Source of the DNA: Pseudoalteromonas marina
GTDB taxonomy: Bacteria > Pseudomonadota > Gammaproteobacteria > Enterobacterales > Alteromonadaceae
DNA: 64,000 nt
Direction: 5' to 3'
NCBI RefSeq assembly: GCF_000238335.3
Contig: NZ_AHCB03000005.1
Coordinates: forward strand, 744,001-808,000
Within the stretch, counting starts at the first letter, position 1, and each line of letters starts with the position of its first letter. Below the pieces are notes generated by a model. That model worked only from the letters and a program-made list of their open reading frames with translations. It made no database searches and was not told where the DNA came from. The position numbers and the translations under genes are program-made. Shown here in pieces: positions 35,669-45,076 of the stretch.

Positions 35669-38326
35669 ATGGCAGAAGTAAATGTTGAAAAACTAGCCGG
35701 CGATATAGGTACAACTGTTGATAAATTGCTACAGCAATTTTCGCAAGCGGGTATCACTAAGCAGGCAACTGATAATGTAACTGAAGCTGAAAAAGCAACG
35801 TTACTTGATCATTTAAGCAAATCACATGGCGGCACGGGCTCTGAAGGCCCTGCACGCATGACTTTACAGCGTAAGAGCAAAAGCACATTAAATGTGACTG
35901 GCTCTACAGGTAAAGCGAAGGCGGTTCAGGTTGAAGTTCGCAAAACACGTACATACGTGAAGAAAAGCGCGATGGAACAAGAGCAAGAGCAACAACGCTT
36001 AGCCGCTGAAGAAAAAGCCCGTCTTGAAGAGCAGCAAAAAGCTGAACAAGCTGCAGCTGAGTTAAAGGCAAAACAAGAGGCAGAACGTAAAGCGAAAGAA
36101 GACGCTGATCGTAAAGCCAAAGAAGAAGCTAAACGTAAAGCAGACGCTGAACGTAAAGCGAAACAAAAGCAGATGACCCCAGAGCAAAGTGCTAAGTCTG
36201 AGAAAGATCGCATCGAAGCTGAGCGTCTGCAAAAAGAAGCAGAAGAGGCCGCATTGAAGAAAGCTGAAGAAGAAGCGAAACGTCAGGCAGAAGAAGCAAG
36301 AAAACTAGCTGAAGAAAACTCGGCTCGTTGGAAGAAAGAAGAGGAAGAGCGTAAGAAGCGTGAAGAAACAGCAGATCACCACCTTACGACTTCAACTTAC
36401 GCACGTGAAGCAGAAGATGTAGCTGATGCTCGTGAAGAGCAAGGCTCTCGCCGTGCTAAGAAAAAGAAAAAAGCGCCAGCAAAAGATAAGTTTGCAGCGT
36501 CTAAGGGTAAAAAAGGTAAGCTAAAAGCACCGGCATCATTACAGCATGGTTTCCAAAAACCAACAGCTGATGTAAAAAATGAAGTACGTATTAGTGAAAC
36601 AATTACAGTTGCTGAGCTTGCATCACGCATGGCTGTTAAAGGCGCTGAAGTTGTAAAAACAATGATGAAAATGGGTGACATGGTTACAATTAACCAAGTT
36701 ATTGACCAAGAAACTGCGCAACTTGTAGCAGAAGAAATGGGCCATAAAGTTATCATCGTTAAAGAAAACGAATTAGAGCAAACAGTACTTAACGACCGCC
36801 ATGAAGATGGTAAGTCAGAGCCTCGTGCTCCAGTTGTTACTGTAATGGGTCACGTTGACCATGGTAAAACATCAACGCTTGATTACATTCGTTCAGCAAA
36901 AGTTGCTTCAGGCGAAGCCGGTGGTATTACGCAGCATATTGGTGCATACCATGTTGAAACAAATGGCAACATGATCACATTTTTAGATACTCCGGGTCAC
37001 GCCGCGTTTACATCAATGCGTGCTCGTGGTGCTAAAGCAACTGATATTGTAATCCTAGTAGTTGCAGCCGATGATGGTGTAATGCCACAGACTAAAGAAG
37101 CGGTACAGCATGCTCGCGCAGCGGGTGTTCCTTTAATCATTGCTGTGAACAAAATGGATAAAGAAGGCGCAGATCCAGATCGCGTTAAGAACGAGCTAGC
37201 ACAGCTTGACGTTATCCCAGAAGAATGGGGCGGCGACACGCAGTACGTTCATATCTCAGCTAAAACAGGCTTGGGTATTGATGAACTACTTGAAGCAGTA
37301 CTTATGCAATCTGAGCTATTAGAACTAACTGCACCAAGTCAAGGTATGGCTGCAGGTGTTGTAATTGAATCACGTCTTGATAAAGGTCGTGGTCCAGTAG
37401 CGTCTATCCTTGTTCAGTCAGGTACACTTAACCAAGGTGACATTGTATTATGTGGTCTTGAGTATGGCCGTGTTCGTGCTATGCGCGATGAAAACGGTAA
37501 AGATATCAAGTCTGCAGGTCCTTCTATTCCAGTAGAGATTTTAGGTCTATCTGGTATCCCTGCAGCCGGTGATGAAGCAACGGTAGTTAAAGACGAGCGT
37601 AAAGCACGTGAAGTTGCATTATACCGTCAAGGTAAATTCCGTGATGTTAAATTAGCGCGCCAGCAAAAAGCGAAACTTGAAAACATGTTCACTAACATGG
37701 CTGAAGGTGACGTTTCTGAAGTTAACGTGGTACTTAAAGCAGACGTTCAAGGTTCTATCGAAGCGATTTCTGATTCACTAACTAAGCTTTCTACTGACGA
37801 AGTAAAAGTGAAGATTGTGGGATCAGGCGTTGGTGGAATCACAGAAACAGATGCAACGCTTGCTGCGGCGTCTAACGCGATTGTTGTTGGCTTTAACGTT
37901 CGTGCTGATGCATCTGCACGCAAAGTGATTGATTCTGAGAACCTAGACTTACGCTACTACAGCGTTATTTACGCCTTAATTGAAGAAGTTAAGCAAGCGA
38001 TGTCAGGTATGCTTGCACCAGAATTTAAGCAAGAAATTATTGGTCTTGCTCAGGTTCGTGACGTGTTCAAATCACCAAAAATTGGCGCAATTGCTGGTTG
38101 TATGGTAACTGAAGGTGTTATTAAGCGCAGCGCGCCTATCCGTGTACTACGTGATAACGTGGTTATATACGAAGGCGAACTTGAATCACTTCGTCGCTTT
38201 AAAGACGATGTGCAAGAAGTGCGTAATGGTATGGAATGTGGTATCGGTGTTAAGAACTACAATGACGTACGTGTTGGTGACCAAATCGAAGTATTTGAAA
38301 CAGTTGAAGTACAACGTACTTTATAA
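35669..38326 (+). CDS. infB: Translation initiation factor IF-2
   Basis: 885 residues from the ATG at 35669, preceded by GGAGG; an in-frame start at 35630 lies inside nusA. The N-terminus has the IF2_N domain, then a highly charged Ala/Glu/Lys/Arg-rich linker (about residues 100-260). The GTPase domain has '[16 protein letters not shown]' (G1), 'DTPGHAAF' (G3) and 'NKMDKEGAD' (G4), followed by the C1 and C2 fMet-tRNA-binding domains. It places initiator tRNA on the 30S subunit. The charged linker accounts for several long shadow frames on the other strand. Confidence 0.97.
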   Translation: MAEVNVEKLAGDIGTTVDKLLQQFSQAGITKQATDNVTEAEKATLLDHLSKSHGGTGSEGPARMTLQRKSKSTLNVTGSTGKAKAVQVEVRKTRTYVKKSAMEQEQEQQRLAAEEKARLEEQQKAEQAAAELKAKQEAERKAKEDADRKAKEEAKRKADAERKAKQKQMTPEQSAKSEKDRIEAERLQKEAEEAALKKAEEEAKRQAEEARKLAEENSARWKKEEEERKKREETADHHLTTSTYAREAEDVADAREEQGSRRAKKKKKAPAKDKFAASKGKKGKLKAPASLQHGFQKPTADVKNEVRISETITVAELASRMAVKGAEVVKTMMKMGDMVTINQVIDQETAQLVAEEMGHKVIIVKENELEQTVLNDRHEDGKSEPRAPVVTVMGHVDHGKTSTLDYIRSAKVASGEAGGITQHIGAYHVETNGNMITFLDTPGHAAFTSMRARGAKATDIVILVVAADDGVMPQTKEAVQHARAAGVPLIIAVNKMDKEGADPDRVKNELAQLDVIPEEWGGDTQYVHISAKTGLGIDELLEAVLMQSELLELTAPSQGMAAGVVIESRLDKGRGPVASILVQSGTLNQGDIVLCGLEYGRVRAMRDENGKDIKSAGPSIPVEILGLSGIPAAGDEATVVKDERKAREVALYRQGKFRDVKLARQQKAKLENMFTNMAEGDVSEVNVVLKADVQGSIEAISDSLTKLSTDEVKVKIVGSGVGGITETDATLAAASNAIVVGFNVRADASARKVIDSENLDLRYYSVIYALIEEVKQAMSGMLAPEFKQEIIGLAQVRDVFKSPKIGAIAGCMVTEGVIKRSAPIRVLRDNVVIYEGELESLRRFKDDVQEVRNGMECGIGVKNYNDVRVGDQIEVFETVEVQRTL

Positions 38327-38347
38327 CTGTTAGCTCACTAAACAAAT

Positions 38348-38373
38348 AAATGGGGGCTTAGCCCCCATTTGTG
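38348..38373 (+). terminator. Hairpin between infB and rbfA (weak terminator)
   Basis: AAATGGGGGC (38348-38357) pairs with GCCCCCATTT (38361-38370) with a 3-base loop, but the T tract is poor (GTGTAT), so read-through into rbfA is expected. Confidence 0.55.
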
Positions 38374-38435
38374 TATCTATTACTTAATTAGCTTATTATT
38401 AAATTTCAATAAGTTACATTTTTAGGACAAGTTTC

Positions 38436-38882
38436 ATGAGAGAATTTTCTCGCACTGATCGTGTTGGCCAGCAAATCCAAAAAGAAATTGCTGTGATTTT
38501 ACAACGCGAAATTAAAGATCCGCGCTTAGGCATGGTGACAGTGTCTGCGGTAGAAGTATCGCGCGATTTATCTTATGCAAAAATTTTCATCACTGTGTTT
38601 AACACAAAAGATGAAGATGCAGCAAAGCAAAGCGCAAAAGTACTTAACGAAGCTACGGGCTATATTCGTTCGCTTTTAGGCAAACGTATTCGTGCTCGTA
38701 TTATGCCAGAGCTAAAGTTTGTGGTTGATAATTCATTAATGGAAGGGATGCGTATCTCTAACTTAGTGGACACAATCATCAGAGAAGATAACGCAAAACA
38801 CGTCAATGAAGACGATAGTAGTGTTGATGATGCGTCGAACTCAGGTGACAACATTAAGCAAGCAGATGATAAAGATAGCTAA
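38436..38882 (+). CDS. rbfA: Ribosome-binding factor A
   Basis: 148 residues; E. coli RbfA is 133. The KH-like fold is shown by '[21 protein letters not shown]', '[25 protein letters not shown]' and '[18 protein letters not shown]'-type residues. The last 25 residues are an acidic, variable tail. RbfA helps late 30S maturation, especially in cold. It is followed 14 bases later by truB. Confidence 0.95.
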   Translation: MREFSRTDRVGQQIQKEIAVILQREIKDPRLGMVTVSAVEVSRDLSYAKIFITVFNTKDEDAAKQSAKVLNEATGYIRSLLGKRIRARIMPELKFVVDNSLMEGMRISNLVDTIIREDNAKHVNEDDSSVDDASNSGDNIKQADDKDS

Positions 38883-38896
38883 GAAGGCATATAGCG

Positions 38897-39841
38897 ATGG
38901 CAAGACGCAGTAAAGGCCGTCCAATAGACGGGATTTTGTTGTTAGATAAACCCAAAGGTATTTCGTCAAACAAGGCATTACAGCAAGCAAAAGGTATCTA
39001 TTTTGCCCAAAAGGCGGGGCACACAGGTGCACTCGATCCGCTTGCTACCGGTATGCTGCCAATCTGTTTTGGTGAAGCGACTAAGTTTACTCAGTTTTTA
39101 CTTGATACCGATAAAACCTATGTTGTGCGTGCTAAGTTAGGTGAAAGAACAACAACATCAGACTCTGATGGTGAAATAGTTCAGACGCGAGATGTAAACG
39201 TAACTGTTGATCAATTAAAGCAAGAAATTTCAGCGTTTTTAGGTGAATCTGATCAGTATCCATCGATGTACTCTGCGCTTAAGTACGAAGGGAAACCTTT
39301 GTATAAATATGCGCGTGAAGGGATTGAAGTTCCTCGAAAATGCAGAAAAATAAATGTATTTAGCCTAACGCTTGATGAGTTTGATGAAGCGAATAATGAA
39401 GTACAAATGACAGCTCACGTTTCTAAAGGGACTTACATTCGTACTATTGTTGATGACTTAGGTGAAAACTTAGGCTGTGGTGCCCATGTGATCATGCTTC
39501 ACCGCTCGGCTGTTGGCCATTACCCCGCAGATAAAATGGTATCTATAGAGCAGTTAGAATCGTTATTAGCTAAAGCAAAAGACGAAGAAACCGTTCCGTC
39601 AACTTACCTTGACGAACTGCTTTTGCCAATGGACACCGCTCTAGTTGATTTACCGGTTGTGGAAATCACTAAAGAGCAGGGTGTTTCATTTAGCCATGGG
39701 CAAGCTGTAGTTCTTGGTAAAGAATTACCTGATGGTGCAATAAAGGTATTAGCCGATGGTGTGTTTATAGGCACAGGCGAGAAAAACCCTGATGGCCATT
39801 TAAAATCAAAACGCGGTCTATCAAACCAGCAGGCAGAGTAA
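38897..39841 (+). CDS. truB: tRNA pseudouridine(55) synthase TruB
   Basis: 314 residues. The catalytic aspartate lies in 'HTGALDPLATGMLPICFG' near residues 44-50, 'KGISSNKALQQAK' and 'YPSMYSALKYEGKPLYKYAREG' are family blocks, and the C-terminal part is a PUA-like RNA-binding domain. It makes pseudouridine 55 in the T loop of tRNAs. Part of the nusA-infB-rbfA-truB-rpsO order. Confidence 0.96.
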   Translation: MARRSKGRPIDGILLLDKPKGISSNKALQQAKGIYFAQKAGHTGALDPLATGMLPICFGEATKFTQFLLDTDKTYVVRAKLGERTTTSDSDGEIVQTRDVNVTVDQLKQEISAFLGESDQYPSMYSALKYEGKPLYKYAREGIEVPRKCRKINVFSLTLDEFDEANNEVQMTAHVSKGTYIRTIVDDLGENLGCGAHVIMLHRSAVGHYPADKMVSIEQLESLLAKAKDEETVPSTYLDELLLPMDTALVDLPVVEITKEQGVSFSHGQAVVLGKELPDGAIKVLADGVFIGTGEKNPDGHLKSKRGLSNQQAE

Positions 39842-39850
39842 AGTTTAACT

Positions 39851-39878
39851 TGTAGTTATTATTATACTTGGTAGAATA
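39851..39878 (+). promoter_or_regulatory. Putative rpsO promoter
   Basis: TTGTAG (39851-39856), a 16-base spacer, and TAGAAT (39873-39878) preceded by an extended -10 TGG. It would give rpsO and pnp a promoter of their own, as in E. coli. Confidence 0.55.
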
Positions 39879-39950
39879 CGCCCGCTTAATCGTTTTGGCT
39901 GAATTAGTGATCGGCTGAGACACCTTTTAAATTTAATTTTTGGAGTTACT

Positions 39951-40220
39951 ATGTCACTAAGCAATCAAGAAAAAATCGATATCATTGCTAAATTCGCACG
40001 TGCTGAAGGCGACACTGGTTCACCTGAAGTACAAGTAGCATTACTTACTTTTGATATCAACAAGCTTCAAGGTCACTTTGCTGATCACAAGCATGACTTC
40101 CACTCACGTCGTGGTCTGCTTCGTAAAGTAAGCACTCGCCGTAAATTGCTTGATTACCTTAAAGGTAAAGATATCTCGCGTTATACTGCACTAATCAAAG
40201 AACTTGGCCTACGTCGCTAA
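39951..40220 (+). CDS. rpsO: 30S ribosomal protein S15
   Basis: 89 residues, the exact usual length. The family pattern '[23 protein letters not shown]' and '[24 protein letters not shown]' is intact. S15 binds the central 16S rRNA domain and in E. coli represses its own mRNA. GGAG precedes the ATG. A strong terminator follows, upstream of a separate pnp promoter. Confidence 0.98.
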   Translation: MSLSNQEKIDIIAKFARAEGDTGSPEVQVALLTFDINKLQGHFADHKHDFHSRRGLLRKVSTRRKLLDYLKGKDISRYTALIKELGLRR

Positions 40221-40235
40221 GAACTTGATTACGAG

Positions 40236-40263
40236 AAAAGGAGCTTTTTAGCTCCTTTTTTTG
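40236..40263 (+). terminator. Rho-independent terminator after rpsO
   Basis: AAAAGGAGC (40236-40244) pairs with GCTCCTTTT (40251-40259), then a T tract. Confidence 0.85.
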
Positions 40264-40397
40264 TGCCTGAAATTTAACAAATTACATCGCAAAGTCACCT
40301 TTAAAGCTATCTGTAGTCGCTCTCATTAATTCGAGCCAATCAGATGCCAAACACACAAACTAAAACTGTTTGCTGGACTCGCATTTTTACGTGGCTT

Positions 40398-40437
40398 TGG
40401 TATATACTGTGCGCGTAGATAAAAAGGTTTATCTACG
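40398..40437 (+). promoter_or_regulatory. pnp promoter (extended -10) and 5'-terminal hairpin
   Basis: TGG-TATATACT (40398-40408) is an extended -10 element; no good -35 is visible. Directly after it, CGTAGATAAA (40414-40423) and TTTATCTACG (40428-40437) form a perfect 10-bp hairpin with a 4-base loop, which would be at the very 5' end of the pnp transcript. Confidence 0.55.
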
Positions 40438-40453
40438 GTTATTAACATCATTG

Positions 40454-40508
40454 CCAATTGTAGTACTTAATTGATTTCCAACTGAATACAATTATGTACT
40501 GTAATTGG
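40454..40508 (+). promoter_or_regulatory. Long hairpin in the pnp leader, probable RNase III site
   Basis: The 20 bases at 40454-40473 pair with 40489-40508: 17 Watson-Crick pairs, two G-U pairs and one mismatch, with a 15-base loop. In E. coli RNase III cleaves a hairpin in the pnp leader and PNPase then destabilises its own mRNA. The structure here is visible in the sequence; the mechanism is inferred by analogy. Confidence 0.6.
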
Positions 40509-40550
40509 TACTTTGATGGAACACTTATTTAGATTTAAAGGATATTTTAA

Positions 40551-42677
40551 GTGCAAGCAATTATAAAAGAATTTCAACTAGGTCAACACACTGTAACCCT
40601 AGAAACAGGTGCAATCGCACGTCAAGCAGACGGCGCAGTACTAGCAAGCATTGGCGATACGTCAGTACTAGTAACGGTTGTTGGTAAGCGTGAAGCACAG
40701 CCAGGTCAAGACTTCTTCCCACTAACAGTTAACTACCAAGAGCGTATGTACGCTGCAGGTCGCATCCCAGGTGGTTTCCTTAAGCGTGAAGGTCGTCCTA
40801 ACGATGGCGAAACACTAATTGCACGTCTTATTGACCGTCCAATTCGTCCACTTTTCCCAAATGGTTTTGTAAACGAAGTACAAGTTATTGCAACTGTTGT
40901 ATCTGTAAACCCAGAAATCCAACCTGATATGGTTGCGATGATTGGTACATCAGCAGCACTTGCTATCTCTGGCATCCCGTTCAGTGGTCCAATTGGTGCA
41001 GCTCGTGTTGGTTACATTGGTGGTGAATACGTTCTTAACCCAACGTTAAAAGAACTTGAAGAAAGCCAACTTGATTTAGTTGTTGCTGGTACTGACAACG
41101 CAGTACTTATGGTTGAATCAGAAGCAGACGTACTTGCTGAAGACGTAATGCTAGGCGCGGTTGTATACGGCCATGAGCAATCACAGTCTATCATCAATGC
41201 TATTAACGAATTTAAAGCAGAAGCAGGCAAGCCTACTTGGGATTGGACTGCACCTGAGAAAAACGTATCTCTTGAAGAGAAAGTAGCTGAACTTGCTGCT
41301 GATAAAGTAGGCGAAGCTTACCGTATTACTGATAAAGTAGCGCGTAAAGAAGCACTTGGCGTAGCTAAAGATGCAGTTATCGAAGCACTTTCAAGCGAGC
41401 TTGCTGAAGGCGAAACGCTTGATAAGCAAGAAGTGGGTAAAGTATTCGGTTCACTTGAGAAGAAAATTGTTCGTGGCCGTATCGCTGCAGGCGAAAAACG
41501 TATCGATGGTCGCGAACCAGATATGATCCGTGCACTAGACGTAATGACTGGCGTATTACCGCGTACTCACGGTTCTGCTATCTTCACACGTGGTGAAACA
41601 CAAGCATTAGTAACAGCAACGCTTGGTACAGAACGTGATTCACAGTTAATCGACGATTTAACGGGCACGCACAAAAACCACTTTATGCTTAACTACAACT
41701 TCCCTCCATTCTGTGTAGGTGAAACTGGTTTTGTTGGTTCTCCTAAGCGTCGTGAAATTGGCCACGGTAACCTAGCTAAGCGTGGTATCCAAGCAGTAAT
41801 GCCAACATTGACTGACTTCCCATATTCAATTCGTGTTGTATCTGAAATCACTGAATCAAACGGTTCATCTTCAATGGCGTCTGTGTGTGGTACATCACTA
41901 GCACTTATGAACGCGGGTGTTCCAATTAAAGCTTCTGTTGCAGGTATTGCGATGGGTCTAGTTAAAGAAGACGAGAAATTCGTTGTTCTTTCTGACATCT
42001 TAGGTGATGAAGATCATTTAGGTGACATGGACTTTAAAGTAGCAGGTACTACTAACGGTATTACTGCATTGCAAATGGATATCAAGATTGAAGGTATCAC
42101 ACAAGAAATCATGCAAATTGCGCTTAAACAAGCAAAAGCAGCACGTTTACACATATTAGAAGTGATGGACGAAGCGATTTCTGCTCCTTCTGAAGAGCTT
42201 TCAATGTTTGCTCCGCGCATTTACACAATGAAAATTCCACAGAAGAAAATTGCTGAAGTTATTGGTAAAGGTGGCGCTACTATTCGTCAACTTACTGAAG
42301 AAACAGGCACAACAATTGAAATCGGTGATGACGGTACAATTAAAATTGCCGCTACTGACGGTGAAAGCGCTGCAAATGCAATCAGCCGTATTGAGCAATT
42401 AACAGCAGAACTTGAAGTAGGTACTATCTACGAAGGTAAAGTTGTACGTATTGTAGATTTCGGTGCGTTTGTAAATATTCTTCCTGGTAAAGATGGTTTA
42501 GTGCATATTTCTCAAATTAGCACAGAGCGCGTTAATAACGTTGCTGATCACCTTAGCGAAGGTCAAGAAGTTAAAGTTAAAGTGCTAGAAGTAGACCGTC
42601 AAGGCCGTGTACGTCTTAGTATTAAAGAAGCAATGGAATCAGCTGCACCAGCGGCAGATGCGTCAACTGACGCTTAA
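40551..42677 (+). CDS. pnp: Polyribonucleotide nucleotidyltransferase (PNPase)
   Basis: 708 residues from a GTG start (AAGGATAT upstream). Two RNase PH-like domains ('[19 protein letters not shown]' in the first, '[12 protein letters not shown]' in the second) flank an all-helical linker; KH ('[15 protein letters not shown]') and S1 ('[31 protein letters not shown]') domains follow at the C-terminus. It degrades RNA 3'-5' phosphorolytically and joins the degradosome. The leader (40221-40550) holds a separate promoter and two hairpins. Confidence 0.97.
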   Translation: MQAIIKEFQLGQHTVTLETGAIARQADGAVLASIGDTSVLVTVVGKREAQPGQDFFPLTVNYQERMYAAGRIPGGFLKREGRPNDGETLIARLIDRPIRPLFPNGFVNEVQVIATVVSVNPEIQPDMVAMIGTSAALAISGIPFSGPIGAARVGYIGGEYVLNPTLKELEESQLDLVVAGTDNAVLMVESEADVLAEDVMLGAVVYGHEQSQSIINAINEFKAEAGKPTWDWTAPEKNVSLEEKVAELAADKVGEAYRITDKVARKEALGVAKDAVIEALSSELAEGETLDKQEVGKVFGSLEKKIVRGRIAAGEKRIDGREPDMIRALDVMTGVLPRTHGSAIFTRGETQALVTATLGTERDSQLIDDLTGTHKNHFMLNYNFPPFCVGETGFVGSPKRREIGHGNLAKRGIQAVMPTLTDFPYSIRVVSEITESNGSSSMASVCGTSLALMNAGVPIKASVAGIAMGLVKEDEKFVVLSDILGDEDHLGDMDFKVAGTTNGITALQMDIKIEGITQEIMQIALKQAKAARLHILEVMDEAISAPSEELSMFAPRIYTMKIPQKKIAEVIGKGGATIRQLTEETGTTIEIGDDGTIKIAATDGESAANAISRIEQLTAELEVGTIYEGKVVRIVDFGAFVNILPGKDGLVHISQISTERVNNVADHLSEGQEVKVKVLEVDRQGRVRLSIKEAMESAAPAADASTDA

Positions 42678-42714
42678 TTGCTAATACTCAATCCAGATAT
42701 TTTCTGGATAATAT

Positions 42715-42742
42715 AAAAGGGGGCTGTTTAGCCCCTTTTTTT
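42715..42742 (+). terminator. Rho-independent terminator after pnp
   Basis: GGGGCT (42720-42725) pairs with AGCCCC (42730-42735), extended by A/T pairs, then T residues. A further hairpin ATCCAGA/TCTGGAT (42691-42709) precedes it. Confidence 0.8.
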
Positions 42743-42886
42743 ATGCTTTAATGAGGGACTTGAATTTAAACAAAGATTATTCAAGGAAGCTAAATTTCTT
42801 GCGATGATACATAGTGTATGTGCAACTATGAACCAAATCACTCGTCGTCAGTCATAATGCTACCAACCTTGGTATTAAGGATTTTA

Positions 42887-43765
42887 ATGATTTTCAAACA
42901 CATTGCTTTGGCGTCTTTTGCTATTTTGTCTTTAAGCGCTTGCCAAACAACAACCCAATCAGAATCAGCACCTGTAGTAAACGTGCCTTTCACTGCGCCC
43001 TTAGCGTCTGATTTTCGCAGTGAAATAGCTATCGCACGTTATTCAGAATTACTTAATAGAGCTGATTTAACGCCAGAGCAACAAGCAAAGTTATATTACG
43101 ACCGCGGAGTGCTGTTCGATAGTTTAGGCATGACCACTTTATCGCGCATTGACTTTAACCGTGCGGTAAAACTTAAGCCTGACTTAGCTGAGGTGTATAA
43201 TTTTTTAGGTATTCAACACACATTAATGCAGCAATATGAAAAAGCGTACGAGCTTTTTGACTCTGCGTTAGAGCTAGATGAAGAACACGAATACGCTTAC
43301 TTGAACCGCGGTATTGCGCTTTATTATGGCGATAGGCCCAGTATTGCAAAAACAGACTTCAGTCAATTTTTAGCGCGTTCTCCTAATGACCCTTATCGCG
43401 TATTGTGGGTGTATTTAGCACAAGCTAAATTAGACAAAGATTCAGCAGTTGCTGAACTAAAAACTAACTCTAAAGCGCTTGATGACTCGCAATGGGCATA
43501 TCAGTTAATCTCACTTTTTGCGGGTGATATGAGTGAACATACATTTTTATCTGGTGTAAGCGATGGCGTTAAGTCAGAGCAAGAATATGCCCAACGTTTG
43601 TGCGAAGCTTATTTTTACTTAGCAAAGCTACACCAAGCAGCGGGTGATACCTATGTTGCCGCTGATTATTTTAGATTGGCACTATCTACTAATGTACATG
43701 AGTTCATAGAATATAAATATGCTCGCTTAGAGCTTGAACTTTTAATGGAAGCAGACGCAAGTTAG
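42887..43765 (+). CDS. nlpI: Lipoprotein NlpI
   Basis: 292 residues from the ATG at 42887 (AAGG upstream); an in-frame ATG at 42818 would put 23 residues before the signal peptide. Signal sequence 'MIFKHIALASFAILSLSAC' ends in a lipobox (LSAC). TPR motifs follow, e.g. 'AEVYNFLGIQHTLMQQYEKAYELF' and 'AYLNRGIALYYGDRPSIAKTDF'. NlpI is an outer-membrane lipoprotein that presents substrates such as MepS to the protease Prc and links murein hydrolases. It lies after pnp as in E. coli, and a metallopeptidase gene starts one base after its stop. Confidence 0.92.
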   Translation: MIFKHIALASFAILSLSACQTTTQSESAPVVNVPFTAPLASDFRSEIAIARYSELLNRADLTPEQQAKLYYDRGVLFDSLGMTTLSRIDFNRAVKLKPDLAEVYNFLGIQHTLMQQYEKAYELFDSALELDEEHEYAYLNRGIALYYGDRPSIAKTDFSQFLARSPNDPYRVLWVYLAQAKLDKDSAVAELKTNSKALDDSQWAYQLISLFAGDMSEHTFLSGVSDGVKSEQEYAQRLCEAYFYLAKLHQAAGDTYVAADYFRLALSTNVHEFIEYKYARLELELLMEADAS

Positions 43766-43766
43766 T

Positions 43767-44876
43767 GTGTTAAGAACAACATTAGCATTACTTTTTAGCT
43801 TGTTGGTTGCAGGGTCGAGCAACAGCTATGGTGGTATTGGCTTTTGGCAGGTTTTAAATGCCAAAGCCGAACCGCTACAATTATATTGGCAGTTTCCTCG
43901 CTACTTTTTAGCAAATATAAATAAACTGCCTAAAAAGACTCTTGGCTTGCTTGCTAGGCATCACATACCTTCTGCTCAATACGAGTATTCTTTACACCTG
44001 ATCAAAAAAGACCAAGCTGAAGCAGCGAAGTTATTTTGGCGACTTAGTTTACCAAAAATAAGTAATTTTCAGCTTGCCAAGTTAGCCCAGCAATTACTTG
44101 TTAATAAGCAATGGGACGATCTTAAATTTTTAAACACGTTAGGCTACCTAGAGCCTGGTTTTGTATTAAATCACCTTAACTTACACAATGGTGTTATTCA
44201 CACACAGATCCCCGAACCATTTTTACACTCATTGGACTTTTTATCGTTAAATTCTACTATTACGGTAAATAGAAAATGCCAGTTTAATGTTTTAACGATG
44301 AGCGATCATCGAAGTGGACTTTATAAGTTATCGGCATTAATCAAAACTTATAATAAAAATCCGGAGCCAAGACAGGACACTTTTTGCTTTAGTAAGCCCG
44401 TGTATGTGGGTGGTGCTTTAAAGTGCAATAATAGCATGAGCGAAGCGGCTAATTGTGATTGGCAATCTACTTTAATAAATAAACAATTTTTAAGAAAATT
44501 TGATTTTGTTGTAATGATGCCCAAACATGGAAGTGCTAATGTTAGCCGAGGAATTATGCAATTAAATTCAGATGCCAATTATGGGATTTTCTTGCATGAG
44601 CTAATGCACTTTAATGGCTTTGAAGATGAGTATGTTTTACCCAAAGCTAAGCAGGCTTGGTTGTGTAAAATGAGAGGCTTAGTTGCTCCTAACTTGTATA
44701 TTGCACAAAAAGATGAAAAATCACCAAAAGGTTGGCATAGAAGTAAAAGCTGCCAGAGTGGCGGTGTAGCCTACAAACCAAGTAAAGACTGGTCAATTCT
44801 AGAATATCAACAGATAAAGCTCTCTGATCAATACAGGGCCCTTTGGTTAGCACATATAGATAAAATTAAGCGTTAA
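43767..44876 (+). CDS. Putative secreted zinc metallopeptidase, M64-like (HExxHxxGxxDEY)
   Basis: 369 residues from a GTG start one base after the nlpI stop, so translation is likely coupled. A signal peptide (about residues 1-22, 'LRTTLALLFSLLVAGSSNSYG') is predicted. The middle region is helical ('AQYEYSLHLIKKDQAEAAKLFWRLSL'), resembling Sel1/TPR-like repeats. Near residue 275 'YGIFLHELMHFNGFEDEYVLP' contains HELMH with a downstream Gly-Phe-Glu-Asp-Glu-Tyr, the HExxHxxGxxDEY pattern of M64/IgA-peptidase-type zinc enzymes. Five or six cysteines flank it, suggesting periplasmic disulfides. I do not recognise a named family. Proximity to NlpI, an adaptor of envelope proteases, suggests an envelope role. 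Confidence 0.65.
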   Translation: MLRTTLALLFSLLVAGSSNSYGGIGFWQVLNAKAEPLQLYWQFPRYFLANINKLPKKTLGLLARHHIPSAQYEYSLHLIKKDQAEAAKLFWRLSLPKISNFQLAKLAQQLLVNKQWDDLKFLNTLGYLEPGFVLNHLNLHNGVIHTQIPEPFLHSLDFLSLNSTITVNRKCQFNVLTMSDHRSGLYKLSALIKTYNKNPEPRQDTFCFSKPVYVGGALKCNNSMSEAANCDWQSTLINKQFLRKFDFVVMMPKHGSANVSRGIMQLNSDANYGIFLHELMHFNGFEDEYVLPKAKQAWLCKMRGLVAPNLYIAQKDEKSPKGWHRSKSCQSGGVAYKPSKDWSILEYQQIKLSDQYRALWLAHIDKIKR

Positions 44877-45076
44877 TATGTCTATAACCATTGGTTTTTA
44901 AGTCCCTATTTTCTCACTTAAAATTAACTCAACATGCTTCGCTTTTTATAGACAAAATATCTGTTATTGAGTATAACTATTACCATTAATGTCGTTTAAA
45001 AACAGGCAGTAAAAGCATCACTTAATGTATAAAAGTGGCGCCCTGATAAACTTATGATTATAAAAGGCCCTACATT

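Noticed and set aside
35926..36756. Long minus-strand open frames opposite infB, rich in Ser, Ala and Phe.
   Set aside because: They are complements of the Lys/Glu/Ala-rich linker of IF-2 and have no ribosome site or recognisable domain.
44879..44954. Inverted repeat TGTCTATAA/TTATAGACA upstream of mnhA.
   Set aside because: The arms are 58 bases apart and AT-rich, which makes chance likely in this sequence.
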